Below, one piece after another: positions 7,962 through 16,117 of a stretch of 64,000 nt of DNA. Within the stretch, counting starts at the first letter, position 1; each line of letters opens with the position of its first letter. Position numbers and translations under genes: made by a program. The notes beneath the pieces were generated by a model. The model had not been told where the DNA came from, did not search any database, and worked only from the letters and a program-made list of their open reading frames with translations. The stretch comes from Schinkia azotoformans LMG 9581. GTDB taxonomy: Bacteria > Bacillota > Bacilli > Bacillales > Bacillaceae_J. Where the stretch lies: contig NZ_AJLR01000033.1 in assembly GCF_000307855.1 (NCBI RefSeq), positions 47,333 to 111,332 on the forward strand, written 5' to 3'.

Positions 7962-9194
7962 ATGAGTGAAATGATAAATAACCGTGAACAACATACGACT
8001 GAATATAGTAGTGAACGTTTAGAGAAATTAAAGCAAATTTTTAAAGAACTTCAAAGTGGAAAAAATATCGATGAAGTTAAAGCACGTTTTGATAAAGAAA
8101 TCGGCAAGGGCTCAATTGAAGAGATGTCAAAACTTCAACATGACTTCAACGAAAATGGAGAAATGACATTAGAAGAGGTTAAGCGTATTTACACATTGCA
8201 TACAGAAATATTAAAAGGATCAGTTGAAGAAATAGAGCTCCCGACTAACCCGGAAGATGAGCCTGGGCACCCTGTTCATACATTTAAACTAGAAAATAGG
8301 GAGATTGCGAAGCTATTAGAGACAAGGCTCCATGTTCATCTTATCGAATTTGCAAAAGAAGATTCTGAGGAAAATGTATATAAGCTGTTAGAAGATTGCA
8401 ATTTATTACTTGATATTGATAAGCATTACAGCCGGAAAGAAAATTTAATTTTTCCCTATTTAGAGACATATGGGATTATGGGACCAAGTACAAATATGTG
8501 GAGAATCGATGACTTTATTCGTGACGCAATTAAAGATGCCAGACAAAAATTAATGAATTATAATGGCGATAAGCAAGCTGTCATTGATATTGTCAATTAT
8601 TGCATTAGAGAAGTTAGCGATATGATATATAGGGAAGAAAACATTCTTTTCCCAATGGCTTTAATGAATTTTACAGAAGATGAATGGGTGAAAATTGCCC
8701 ATGAAAGTGATGAGGTCGGATTTTGCTTAACAGAGCCTGCAGCAGAGTGGAAGCCGGAAAGAAAAGCAATCAGCGAAAAAGCCATGTCTGAAGGATTCAT
8801 AAAACTAGAAACCGGCATTTTATCTTTGAAACAGTTGGAATTGATGTTAAATCATCTACCAGTGGATATTACTTTTATCGATCAGGATGATGTCGTTCGA
8901 TATTTTTCACAAGGTACGGAAAGGATTTTCGTGCGGACAAAAGCGGTAATCGGTCGTACTGTACAAAACTGCCACCCGCCAAGAAGCGTCCATGTTGTGG
9001 AAGAATTATTAGCTGATTTCAAAGCTGGTAAGAAAGACGTTGAAGATTTTTATATTAAATTCCGAGATAAATACGTATATATCCGTTATTTCGCTGTTCG
9101 CGATGAAAACGGGGAGTATATCGGTACACTTGAATTCACACAAAATATTGACCCAATTCGAGCAATCAACGGAGAAAAGCGGATATTGTCATAA
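7962..9194 (+). CDS. DUF438, hemerythrin-like and PAS domain protein
   Basis: A 410-residue cytosolic protein with the DUF438-hemerythrin-PAS order. Residues 15-95 are the helical DUF438 region. About 110-240 is a HHE-type four-helix domain with KHYSRKENLIFPYLE and MIYREENILFPMAL, likely a di-iron site. Residues about 285-400 are a PAS domain with LPVDITFIDQDDVVRYFSQG and NCHPPRSVH. The family is associated with anaerobic metabolism and nitric-oxide or redox responses, but the activity is not established. AAGGAGA precedes the ATG. The Fnr-like site upstream suggests oxygen-limited expression. It appears to be a single-gene transcript with its own terminator. Confidence 0.87.
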   Translation: MSEMINNREQHTTEYSSERLEKLKQIFKELQSGKNIDEVKARFDKEIGKGSIEEMSKLQHDFNENGEMTLEEVKRIYTLHTEILKGSVEEIELPTNPEDEPGHPVHTFKLENREIAKLLETRLHVHLIEFAKEDSEENVYKLLEDCNLLLDIDKHYSRKENLIFPYLETYGIMGPSTNMWRIDDFIRDAIKDARQKLMNYNGDKQAVIDIVNYCIREVSDMIYREENILFPMALMNFTEDEWVKIAHESDEVGFCLTEPAAEWKPERKAISEKAMSEGFIKLETGILSLKQLELMLNHLPVDITFIDQDDVVRYFSQGTERIFVRTKAVIGRTVQNCHPPRSVHVVEELLADFKAGKKDVEDFYIKFRDKYVYIRYFAVRDENGEYIGTLEFTQNIDPIRAINGEKRILS

Positions 9195-9226
9195 GCAAAA
9201 TAAAATATTTGTATAATTTCAGAATC

Positions 9227-9267
9227 AAGGCTGACTCCAATTAAAAGGGGCAGTCTTTTCTCTTTTT
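9227..9267 (+). terminator. Terminator after the DUF438 gene
   Basis: AAGGCTGACTCC pairs, with one G-U and one bulge, with GGGGCAGTCTT, followed by TTCTCTTTTT. Confidence 0.65.
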
Positions 9268-9376
9268 GCATATGTATAACATAGCAAAATTTTTAACAAA
9301 ATTATATTAATATCATGTTATAATACCTTACAGAGAATTGAATCTTAAGAAAAGCCACTGGGTAAGGATGATTATT

Positions 9377-10042
9377 GTGAAATATAGATCAGCGTTTGAT
9401 ATTATCGGTCCAATCATGGTTGGACCTTCAAGTTCTCATACAGCGGGGGCAGCGCGTATTGGTCGGGTAGCAAGGACATTATTCGGGAGAAAACCAAAGA
9501 AAGCTACGATTTGTTTTTATGGCTCTTTTGCCAAGACGTACAAAGGCCATGGGACCGATGTAGCGATTGTTGGTGGTTTGCTTGATTTTGATACAAATGA
9601 TGAACGGATTCCCCATTCGTTAACAATTGCAAAAATAGAGGGAATCGATATTCAATTCGTTATTGAGAATACAATAGTTACCGATCACCCAAATACTGTG
9701 AAAATATGTTTAGAGGATAATGATAAAGAACTTCAACTTGTTGGGATTTCAATTGGCGGCGGTGCCATTGAAATAATTGAGCTTAACTCATTTAAACTCA
9801 AATTAACAGGAGAATGCCCAGCGATTCTAGTAGTTCATCAAGACCAATTTGGTGTGATAACTGCTGTTACGCGTGTGCTCGCGGATTATCGGCTAAATGT
9901 TGGTCATATGGAGGTTACCCGTCATGCTGTAGGTAAAATGGCGATGATGGTAATTAAAGTTGATCAAAAAATTGATGAACAAGTAATTAATGAAATAGAA
10001 AAACTAACAAACGTTACACAAGTTATCAAAATGGTAGAATAA
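9377..10042 (+). CDS. sdaAB: L-serine dehydratase, iron-sulfur type, beta subunit
   Basis: A 221-residue beta subunit of the [4Fe-4S] L-serine deaminase that converts serine to pyruvate and ammonia. FDIIGPIMVGPSSSHTAGA at the N-terminus is diagnostic, and the last 75 residues form an ACT domain (LVVHQDQFGVITAVTRVL). GTG 9377 is chosen because AAGGA lies eight bases upstream and the resulting start, MKYRSAFDIIG, matches known SdaAB proteins; ATG 9368 and TTG 9338 are in frame but less well placed. An extended -10 (TG-T-TATAAT, 9316-9324) is upstream. It pairs with the alpha subunit 27 bases downstream. Confidence 0.95.
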   Translation: MKYRSAFDIIGPIMVGPSSSHTAGAARIGRVARTLFGRKPKKATICFYGSFAKTYKGHGTDVAIVGGLLDFDTNDERIPHSLTIAKIEGIDIQFVIENTIVTDHPNTVKICLEDNDKELQLVGISIGGGAIEIIELNSFKLKLTGECPAILVVHQDQFGVITAVTRVLADYRLNVGHMEVTRHAVGKMAMMVIKVDQKIDEQVINEIEKLTNVTQVIKMVE

Positions 10043-10069
10043 TAAATTTCATTCGTTGGGGGAATGAAC

Positions 10070-10945
10070 ATGTTCAGAAGTGTAAAGGAGCTTGTCGAAC
10101 TTGCTGAAAGTAATCAAGTAAAAATAGCAGAAGTAATGATACGGCAAGAAGTGGAAGTGACAGGTCTTACGAGGGAAGAGATCATCAAAAAAATGGACCA
10201 AAACCTCACTGTAATGGAACAAGCAGTTGAACGCGGCTTAAGGGGAGTGACATCATTTTCTGGGTTAACTGGAGGTGATGCAGTGCTTCTTCAAAATTAT
10301 ATTAAAAGCGGGAAAGCATTATCGGGTACGGTTTTATTAGATGCTGTTAGTAAAGCGGTTGCTACAAATGAAGTAAATGCTGCAATGGGGATGATTTGTG
10401 CCACCCCTACTGCAGGCTCGGCGGGTGTTGTTCCGGGAACATTATTTGCAGTAAAAGAAAAGCTGCAGCCGAACAGATATGAAATGATTGAATTCTTATT
10501 TACAGCTGCAGCATTTGGATTTGTCGTTGCCAACAATGCTTCGATTTCTGGTGCTGCTGGTGGCTGCCAGGCTGAAGTGGGTTCAGCAAGCGGTATGGCT
10601 GCTGCCGCTATTGTTGAGCTTGCAGGTGGAACTCCCGCACAAGCAGCGGAGGCAATGGCGATTACTTTAAAGAACATGCTTGGTTTAGTTTGTGATCCTG
10701 TAGCAGGCTTAGTAGAAGTTCCTTGTGTGAAACGAAACGCATTAGGGGCCTCGAATGCTATGACCGCAGCAGACATGGCACTAGCTGGAATAAAAAGTAA
10801 GATACCTTGTGATGAGATCATTAATGCAATGTATTTAATTGGGCAGTCAATGCCAAGCGCTCTAAGAGAAACGGCAGAAGGCGGATTAGCTGCAACTCCA
10901 ACGGGAAGACGACTTGAAAGAGAGATCTTTCATCGCCAGAATTGA
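10070..10945 (+). CDS. sdaAA: L-serine dehydratase, iron-sulfur type, alpha subunit
   Basis: A 291-residue alpha subunit carrying the catalytic and Fe-S ligating residues. LTGGDAVLLQNYIKSGK, CATPTAGSAGVVPG, ISGAAGGCQAEVGSASGM and LVCDPVAGLVEVPCVKRN hold the conserved cysteines. It works with SdaAB in serine catabolism to pyruvate. ATG 10070 is preferred: TGGGGG lies about seven bases upstream, whereas ATG 10064 almost touches it, and MFRSVKELVE aligns with known family starts. No obvious terminator follows; about 134 bases separate it from the next gene, which has its own promoter-like sequences. Confidence 0.95.
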   Translation: MFRSVKELVELAESNQVKIAEVMIRQEVEVTGLTREEIIKKMDQNLTVMEQAVERGLRGVTSFSGLTGGDAVLLQNYIKSGKALSGTVLLDAVSKAVATNEVNAAMGMICATPTAGSAGVVPGTLFAVKEKLQPNRYEMIEFLFTAAAFGFVVANNASISGAAGGCQAEVGSASGMAAAAIVELAGGTPAQAAEAMAITLKNMLGLVCDPVAGLVEVPCVKRNALGASNAMTAADMALAGIKSKIPCDEIINAMYLIGQSMPSALRETAEGGLAATPTGRRLEREIFHRQN

Positions 10946-11079
10946 AGCCGCAATAAGATAAATACTCGCTTTTGTCATCAATTTATGGTACGATTTTCAT
11001 GTTAGAGTGACTAATTATGGTATAGTTGGTAATACCTATTATATAGTGATCATAAAACAAATAGCGAGGAGAATGTACG

Positions 11080-11358
11080 ATGGAAAAAATTGAAGTAGGC
11101 GAAATCTTTACAATTAGCGATGAAAATGATCAAGAAGAGGAAGTTGAAGTACTAGCAACAGTGGATATAGATGGTATTGAGTATATCGCTGTTTGTTTTG
11201 TTGAGGACGTACAGGAAGACAGTGAAGAAGATATCGATATTTTCTTTTTAAAGGTAGATGAAGATGGCGACTTGTCAGCCTTAGAAAGTGATGAGGAATT
11301 TGACAAGGTTTCCACCGCTTTTGAAGAGGTTTTTGAGGAAGAAGATCTTGAGGATTAA
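11080..11358 (+). CDS. DUF1292 family protein
   Basis: A 92-residue, very acidic protein (about one third Asp/Glu), the hallmark of the DUF1292/YrzB family found across Firmicutes. It starts MEKIEVGEIFTISDENDQEE and contains DIDGIEYIAVCFVED, a short beta-rich core between acidic stretches. No biochemical function is known. AGCGAGGAG precedes the ATG at a good distance. A strong terminator follows, so it is probably transcribed alone. Confidence 0.85.
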   Translation: MEKIEVGEIFTISDENDQEEEVEVLATVDIDGIEYIAVCFVEDVQEDSEEDIDIFFLKVDEDGDLSALESDEEFDKVSTAFEEVFEEEDLED

Positions 11359-11380
11359 TTAATATATCAATAAAGCGATG

Positions 11381-11409
11381 AGAGGGTTTCTGCAAAGGAC
11401 CCTCTTTTT
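11381..11409 (+). terminator. Terminator after the DUF1292 gene
   Basis: AGAGGGT and ACCCTCT form a seven-base stem followed by TTTTT. Confidence 0.88.
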
Positions 11410-11602
11410 GTATGTTGTATATCTTATGGATACATATGCAAACACTGTAGCTCTAACTGGTAAAGAAAGACGTGAAATTTTAACAAAGGCTTTACAGTAT
11501 TGAATCCAATTTTCACCAATTGTTAATAATTTCATGGGCTCAAAGTGGTATAATAAGCATATAAATAATAAAGAATACTAATTAATGGAAGAAGGTGGGC
11601 TA

Positions 11603-11788
11603 ATGCTTACTACAAAAGAAAAGCTTTTAGCATTAATTGATGAAATTCCAGAAAGTGAGTTGGATAGAGTTCTAGATTTTGCTGAAAATCTAGTAAACCA
11701 TCCTCATGATTATTGGAAAAATGGAAGTGAAAGCAGCCTAGACTTTTGGGACAATGCCATTGATAACGAAATATGGAATAGAATGTAA
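11603..11788 (+). CDS. Small DUF2281-like protein
   Basis: A 61-residue soluble protein, MLTTKEKLLALIDEIPESEL and so on, resembling the short DUF2281/antitoxin-like proteins in which a helical EIPESELDRVLDFAE segment precedes an acidic, Trp-rich tail. ATG 11603 is chosen because AAGGTGG lies about seven bases upstream; an in-frame ATG at 11585 overlaps that site. No toxin gene follows: the next coding region is on the other strand, after a terminator. It may be a solitary antitoxin-type protein, or unrelated to toxin-antitoxin function. Confidence 0.6.
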   Translation: MLTTKEKLLALIDEIPESELDRVLDFAENLVNHPHDYWKNGSESSLDFWDNAIDNEIWNRM

Positions 11789-11902
11789 ATTAATGAAAAA
11801 TTCTCCATCTTTCTTTTCTACTACGAATTCTTACTAACTAGGTAGCAAATTTAAATTATTGCATAACATCTCCAAGAATTCGACAATCCAGTTAAAGTAG
11901 GG

Positions 11903-11936
11903 GGCTAATCACTATCTGATTAGCCTTTCTCTTTTA
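11903..11936 (+). terminator. Terminator after the DUF2281-like gene
   Basis: GGCTAATCA and TGATTAGCC form a perfect nine-base stem with loop CTATC, followed by TTTCTCTTTT. Confidence 0.85.
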
Positions 11937-11949
11937 TCACCTTACAACA

Positions 11950-12420
11950 TTAAATTTTCTCACGCTTCCGTATAAAATTAAGTAATTGCCCAGAACCCTC
12001 TTTTACAAGTTCGTATGTAAGGTCGAAATTTCCTGTGAAATAAGGATCTGGAACATCAACAATAGACTCATCACCAACAAAGTCCATTAGCCTAGCAATA
12101 TATGCAGTCGGATTTTTCCCTGCTATTACGCCAATATCATTAAGATTTTTTTCATCCATTGCGATCACATAATGAAAATGATTTAAATCTGAGCGGTTCA
12201 ATTGACGGGCACGAATGAAACTGTAATCAATTTTATATTCTTCCAGCTTCATTTGGGTCCCTTTATGTGGTGGCTCCCCTACATGCCAATCACCTGTTCC
12301 AGCAGAATCAACTTCAATTTTTCCATCCAAACCTTCTTTTATTAATAAATCTCGCATGACCGCCTCAGCCATTGGAGATCGGCAAATATTACCAAGACAA
12401 ACAAATAATACGCGAACCAA
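11950..12420 (-). CDS. yfkJ: Low molecular weight protein-tyrosine phosphatase (YfkJ-like)
   Basis: A 156-residue phosphatase that removes phosphate from protein phosphotyrosine through a cysteinyl intermediate. The P-loop CLGNICRS has Cys8, Arg14 and Ser15, and the general acid is Asp125 in VPDPYF near the C-terminus. TTG 12420 is proposed as start because an AAAGGATG lies seven to nine bases upstream and the resulting N-terminus, (M)VRVLFVCLGNICRSP, matches the family; the reading frame stays open 21 codons further upstream without a better site. B. subtilis YfkJ, also 156 residues, is its likely orthologue. It is transcribed toward the 11603 gene. Confidence 0.93.
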   Translation of the reverse strand: MVRVLFVCLGNICRSPMAEAVMRDLLIKEGLDGKIEVDSAGTGDWHVGEPPHKGTQMKLEEYKIDYSFIRARQLNRSDLNHFHYVIAMDEKNLNDIGVIAGKNPTAYIARLMDFVGDESIVDVPDPYFTGNFDLTYELVKEGSGQLLNFIRKREKI

Positions 12421-12590
12421 GGCAAAACATCCTTTCAATTTATCTTTAAAACATAAAACTTTAATGACTGTATTTAGATTCACTTAATTTTACACAAAAA
12501 CAACGAGTAATTAAACTAAAACATTCATGTGCATAAAGCTATTTTCGTATGGAAAAAATCTAAAAGAGTATACAAGAAAGGAGCATTTAA

Positions 12591-12722
12591 ATGACTAATC
12601 AAAACTTTCCGGTTGCAAATCTTAATGAAGATCAACTTCAAAAGGTTAAGAAATTAGAACAGGAGCTAAGTCAAGAGGCAAGCGATAACATCGTGTTGAT
12701 TGCCTATGATGAGAAAAATTAA
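12591..12722 (+). CDS. Small hypothetical protein, 43 residues
   Basis: An ATG with a strong AAAGGAG site eight bases upstream opens a 43-codon frame: MTNQNFPVANLNEDQLQKVK, then a charged helix and VLIAYDEKN at the end. It is soluble, with a helical middle (LQKVKKLEQELSQEA). The good ribosome site and amphipathic composition argue that it is real. It lies between the divergent phosphatase gene and the reductase. I do not recognise the family. Confidence 0.6.
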   Translation: MTNQNFPVANLNEDQLQKVKKLEQELSQEASDNIVLIAYDEKN

Positions 12723-12885
12723 TTAATTCAAAATGGTACGGATTATTAGACGGCCATATAACTTGGCTGTCTTTATTTATCGCTCTTTGTATTGTACTTT
12801 TAATATTTTGCTATGGTACAATATTTATGGTGAATACTCTGAATATTCCCATTACATATTGTTATCTATAGGGGGAGGGTTTTTC

Positions 12886-13878
12886 TTGGAAAAAGGATTT
12901 CGAGCATTTATTGTAAATAAAGAAGGGGAAGAGTTTAGTGCGGGCATTAAAGAAGTCCATTTAAATGATTTACCGGAAGGTGAGGTAACAATCCGGGTTG
13001 CTTATTCTAGTGTTAACTACAAAGATGGGTTGGCAAGTATTCCAAATGGAAAAATTGTAAGATCCTATCCATTCATACCAGGTATTGACCTTGCTGGAAC
13101 AGTTGTAAATTCTAAGGATTCCAGATATCATGAGGGCGACGAGGTTATTGTTACAAGCTATGAGCTTGGAGTATCCCACTTTGGCGGCTTTAGTGAATAT
13201 GCCAGGGTTCCTGCTGATTGGATCGTTCCACTTCCAGAAGGATTAACTTTAAAGGAAGCTATGATATATGGTACCGCTGGTTTTACAGCTGCGTTGTCTA
13301 TTGATCGCTTAGAAAAAAATGGACTTCGTCCTGACTTAGGAGATGTCCTTGTAACAGGGGCAACTGGAGGAGTTGGCAGCATGGCTGTTGCGATGCTAGC
13401 TAATAAAGGCTATAATGTTGTAGCTAGTACCGGAAAAGAGTCAGAGCACAGCTTTTTACGTGACCTTGGAGCGAAAGAAGTTCTATCTCGAGAAGAGATT
13501 GTAGGCGACAAAATACCGGCGCTTGGAAAACAACGATGGGCAGCTGCCGTTGATCCGGTTGGTGGCAAAACGTTGGCGGCGATCGCTTCTCAATTAAACT
13601 ATCAAGGTGCTGTTGCGGTCAGTGGTTTAACAGGCGGTGGTGAAGTACCAACAACCGTATACCCATACATTCTTCGAGGTGTAAGCATTCTTGGTGTTGA
13701 TTCGGTATATTGTCCAATGGAGACCCGAAAAGAACTATGGAATCGCATGGCAACCGATTTAAAACCTGACTATTTATTAAATACGATTGGGCATGAAATT
13801 ACTTTGGATGAATTACCTAAAGCATTATCGTCTATTTTAGAGGGAAAATCCAAGGGTAGAGTTGTTGTAAAATTATAA
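12886..13878 (+). CDS. yhfP: YhdH/YhfP family quinone oxidoreductase
   Basis: A 330-residue medium-chain dehydrogenase/reductase of the zinc-free acrylyl-CoA reductase-like YhdH/YhfP group. The substrate domain has SSVNYKDGLAS and PFIPGIDLAGTV; the NADPH-binding fold has TGATGGVGSMAVAML near residue 155. It probably reduces quinones or alpha,beta-unsaturated carbonyls or acyl-CoAs. TTG 12886 is chosen: GGGGGAGG precedes it, and (M)EKGFRAFIVNK matches the family start and length. The frame continues 51 codons upstream, but that segment is hydrophobic and unrelated. A terminator follows. Confidence 0.9.
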   Translation: MEKGFRAFIVNKEGEEFSAGIKEVHLNDLPEGEVTIRVAYSSVNYKDGLASIPNGKIVRSYPFIPGIDLAGTVVNSKDSRYHEGDEVIVTSYELGVSHFGGFSEYARVPADWIVPLPEGLTLKEAMIYGTAGFTAALSIDRLEKNGLRPDLGDVLVTGATGGVGSMAVAMLANKGYNVVASTGKESEHSFLRDLGAKEVLSREEIVGDKIPALGKQRWAAAVDPVGGKTLAAIASQLNYQGAVAVSGLTGGGEVPTTVYPYILRGVSILGVDSVYCPMETRKELWNRMATDLKPDYLLNTIGHEITLDELPKALSSILEGKSKGRVVVKL

Positions 13879-13898
13879 ATCTATTAAATTAATTAACA

Positions 13899-13936
13899 AA
13901 GAGTAGACAACATTTCGTTGATCTGCTCTCTTTTTA
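13899..13936 (+). terminator. Terminator after the yhfP-like gene
   Basis: AGAGTAGACAAC pairs with GTTGATCTGCTCT (one bulge) around ATTTC, followed by CTTTTT. Confidence 0.82.
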
Positions 13937-14013
13937 TATAAAAATGATTAAAAGGTCTAAGTCTCTCATTTTCTGCATACAATTCCCTGATAGAGTTAAT
14001 AGGGGGATTGTAC

Positions 14014-14478
14014 ATGAAATCATTTATTGCATTAGTTGTTATCGTCTTTTTAACAACATTAACAGGAAGTTTTGTGTCCGCGAAAGAAACAATAACGTTG
14101 AATAATGGTTTATTAATAGAAGGAAGGGCAGTGGTACCGCTTCGCAGTATTTTTCAAACGATCGGGGCGGATGTGAAATGGGATAGTGTTGAACAAAAAG
14201 TGATTGCATCTAAGGATACAACTGTGGTAAATCTTCGTATAAACGAAGAGGAAGTATTAGTAAATGGAAAGCTTTATGATTTAGATGCTCCCATTCGGAT
14301 GATTGAAGGACAAACTATGGTCCCTGTTAGATTGCTAGAAATTGCATTTGGAACTGATATTAAATGGGATAGCAAAATAAATATGGTTACCATCAAACTG
14401 GCTGAAAAGGAAATTAATGTAGTGGTAAAGGAGTATACTGAAGAAATCTCAATAAAAATTAGTGCTGCCGGTGATTGA
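14014..14478 (+). CDS. Exported copper amine oxidase N-terminal-like (stalk) domain protein
   Basis: A 154-residue exported protein. A signal peptide covers MKSFIALVVIVFLTTLTGSF up to VSAKE. The rest is a stalk domain of the copper amine oxidase N-terminal type: GRAVVPLRSIFQTIGADVKW, ASKDTTVVNLRI and GQTMVPVRLLEIAFGTDIKW are the paired repeats seen in many Bacillus and Paenibacillus wall proteins. No catalytic domain is attached. ATG 14014 is chosen because AGGGGG lies seven bases upstream; TTG 14008 abuts it. The last few codons overlap the Uma2 remnant, so the C-terminus may have been created by the rearrangement there. Confidence 0.8.
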   Translation: MKSFIALVVIVFLTTLTGSFVSAKETITLNNGLLIEGRAVVPLRSIFQTIGADVKWDSVEQKVIASKDTTVVNLRINEEEVLVNGKLYDLDAPIRMIEGQTMVPVRLLEIAFGTDIKWDSKINMVTIKLAEKEINVVVKEYTEEISIKISAAGD

Positions 14479-14642
14479 TGGACAAATTTATTTTCTTGCT
14501 TCACCGAAAAGAGCACACCAAGCTGCCTTAGTTGAATTGTTTGGTATTTTTTACAATACCTTTAAAGGGAAAAAATGCAAACCGATGGTGGCACCTTTTT
14601 GATGATTTGGCGGTGGAGTTGAATGATATTTTTGAAAGATGA
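14471..14642 (+). pseudogene. Uma2 family endonuclease remnant
   Basis: In one frame from 14471 the DNA reads VIDGQIYFLASPKRAHQ, then LVELFGIFYNTFKGKK and PMVAPF before a stop. One base out of frame, DLAVELNDIFER then ends at 14642. The first block matches the substrate-side core of Uma2/DUF820 PD-(D/E)XK-like proteins (GxIYxLASPSxxHQ; KGKxCxxxxAPFD) and the second their usual C-terminus. About 100 codons, including the catalytic segment, are missing between them. Start and promoter are gone. Recognition is from memory of the family pattern. Confidence 0.7.
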
Positions 14643-14783
14643 AAAATCGAATATAAATGCTAAATTTGGACCAGTCATAATGATTTGGTCTGTTTTATTA
14701 TCCCTCAGTATTGATAATTTTGTGTATTATTATACTAGATTTATACGCTACATCAAAATTCAAAAAGGAGAATAGGCAATATT

Positions 14784-15328
14784 ATGACAAAAATAAAAAT
14801 TACTGATTTAAAGAAAAAGCTGAAAGAATTTGATCAAAAAGAACTTATCCAATTGGTAACGGAATTATACAAACTTAACAAAGATGTGCAAGACTTTCTT
14901 TCTAGTAAGTTTATCGGGGAAAAAGCGGTAGAAGCCTTATTTGAAAGTGCGAAGAAAAAAGTTAATGATGAATTTCTACCCGATAAAGGCTTGGTAAAAT
15001 GAGATTAGGTGAAGCTAGGGATGCAATCACTAATTTCAAAAAAATCACAGGCGATCAATTAAGAACACTAGATTTAATGTTATTTTATGTTGAGGTTGGA
15101 ACGGAATTTACAAATACATACGGTGACATTGATGGAAGATTTTACGACAGTATGATTTCGATGTACAACAAAGTGATCAGCGAATGTGCCAAAGATGAAA
15201 AGCTATTTAAGATTTTTCATGATCGCCTTTCTTCGGTGATTGAAGATTCAAGTGGTATCGGTTGGGGATATCACGATGCATTATGGGATCTTTATTTATC
15301 TTTAGAATGGGTAGCAGATGAAGAATGA
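14784..15328 (+). pseudogene. DUF6155 family gene split by a one-base frameshift
   Basis: The first frame (14784-15002, 72 codons) gives MTKIKITDLKKKLKEFDQKE onward to PDKGLVK and stops. The second (14999-15328) continues MRLGEARDAITNFKKITGDQ and ends YLSLEWVADEE. Together they make the roughly 180-residue helical DUF6155 protein, with LDLMLFYVEVGTEFTNTYGD and GIGWGYHDALWDLY as conserved blocks. The break is at GTAAAATGAG, where one further A would restore the frame. The two halves now overlap as ATGA, so coupled translation of both parts is possible. Function of the family is unknown. AAAGGAGAA precedes the first ATG. Confidence 0.75.
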
Positions 15329-15629
15329 GAGATAGTGGAATAAGGGGAGAATTCAACCCTAAAACTGATTCTGATTACCTTTTTGAGAACGGACTTTTAT
15401 CATTTTTAAAGAAATACTTCGGAATTGGTGGGTGTAAAACATGAAAAAAGCAGTCAAACTGGAAGATATAATTGAATGGTGTAAGGATAACGGGATTGAC
15501 TATATTTAGTTTTAACTTCATTCAGCAGAAGTCTCCCACTTTCATAAGTGGCGAGATGAATGCGAATGGGCGCAAATACGCCAAGGCACATTTGATAATA
15601 ATATTTTAAGTCCACGAGTCATTGAGTGA
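15325..15629 (+). pseudogene. Degenerate small reading frames after the DUF6155 gene
   Basis: A 39-codon frame (15325-15444) begins on the ATGA that ends the DUF6155 frame and gives MRDSGIRGEFNPKTDSDYLF, ending FGIGGCKT. It ends on another ATGA, which opens MKKAVKLEDIIEWCKDNGID at 15441. That frame stops at TAG and TAA (15507-15515), yet in the same frame continues HSAEVSHFHKWRDECEWAQI to a TGA at 15627-15629. The protein-like composition either side of the stops suggests a decayed gene. I do not recognise the family. Confidence 0.45.
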
Positions 15630-15646
15630 CTCCAATGGCTCGTTTT
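15615..15646 (+). terminator. Terminator at the end of the degenerate frames
   Basis: CGAG-T-CATTG pairs with CAATG-G-CTCG and is followed by TTTTGTAAT. It overlaps the end of the degraded reading frame. Confidence 0.7.
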
Positions 15647-15682
15647 GTAATAATGCATTCAATCTATAAATTTCCACTACTA

Positions 15683-16054
15683 CTAGCGTTTGTTAAATAC
15701 ATCATCGATTCCACCTTTCGTTTTACTGGTAGCATACATACAAACAGCCTCGGCGGAAACAGTTGTAATTTGGACACCCCTTTGTTTAGCCTGCTCCGAT
15801 AATTCATCCGAAAAATCGTTTTTCACCATGATATAACTTCCATTTACTCCAACCTGTTTTTTAAAAAAGACCTTTTTGCGATATTTTAAGATTGTTAAAG
15901 GCATTTCTCCGAAAACGCGCACCTCACCAGAAGTTTGTTTATAAAAGCCTGCTATTATCTTTAAAAGGGTTATTTTACCAACACCATTTCGTCCTATTAA
16001 ACCTGTAATTGTATTCTTCTTTGTTAGTTGATCACATTCAAACCCATTAAACAT
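15683..16054 (-). pseudogene. ABC transporter ATP-binding protein remnant
   Basis: The reverse strand encodes NMFNGFECDQLTKKNTITGL followed by IGRNGVGKITLLKIIAGFY, an ABC ATPase N-terminus in which the Walker A Ser/Thr after Lys is replaced by Ile. After VFGEMPLTILKYRKK the sequence jumps to YIMVKNDFSDELSEQAKQRG and ends GGIDDVFNKR, the typical end of the same family. Signature motif, Walker B and the region between are missing, about 100 codons. The open frame continues upstream to 16207 but without ABC similarity. It lies divergent to an intact GntR-ABC operon and is probably a decayed paralogue. Confidence 0.75.
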
Positions 16055-16117
16055 GTTGGAGCAGAGGTCCACTATAAGAAGCGGGATGAAGTAACATAAT
16101 TGGGTCCAAGAGTCTGA

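Noticed and set aside
11426..11503. A 25-codon frame starting MDTYANTVALTGKERREI
   Set aside because: No ribosome binding site and no recognisable relative; it overlaps nothing but is too short to support.
11603..11788. Toxin-antitoxin module with the DUF2281-like protein as antitoxin
   Set aside because: No toxin frame follows; a terminator and an oppositely oriented gene come next.
15441..15510. Start of a UPF0158-type protein (MKKAVKLEDIIE)
   Set aside because: Only the first dozen residues are suggestive; the continuation does not match what I recall of the family.
15519..15562. Nested hairpin (CATTCA/TGAATG, TCTC/GAGA, CACTT/AAGTG) that looked like an IS200/IS605 end or omega-RNA
   Set aside because: The same bases form a protein-like reading frame continuing the 15441 frame past two stops, and no TnpB or TnpA sequence is nearby.
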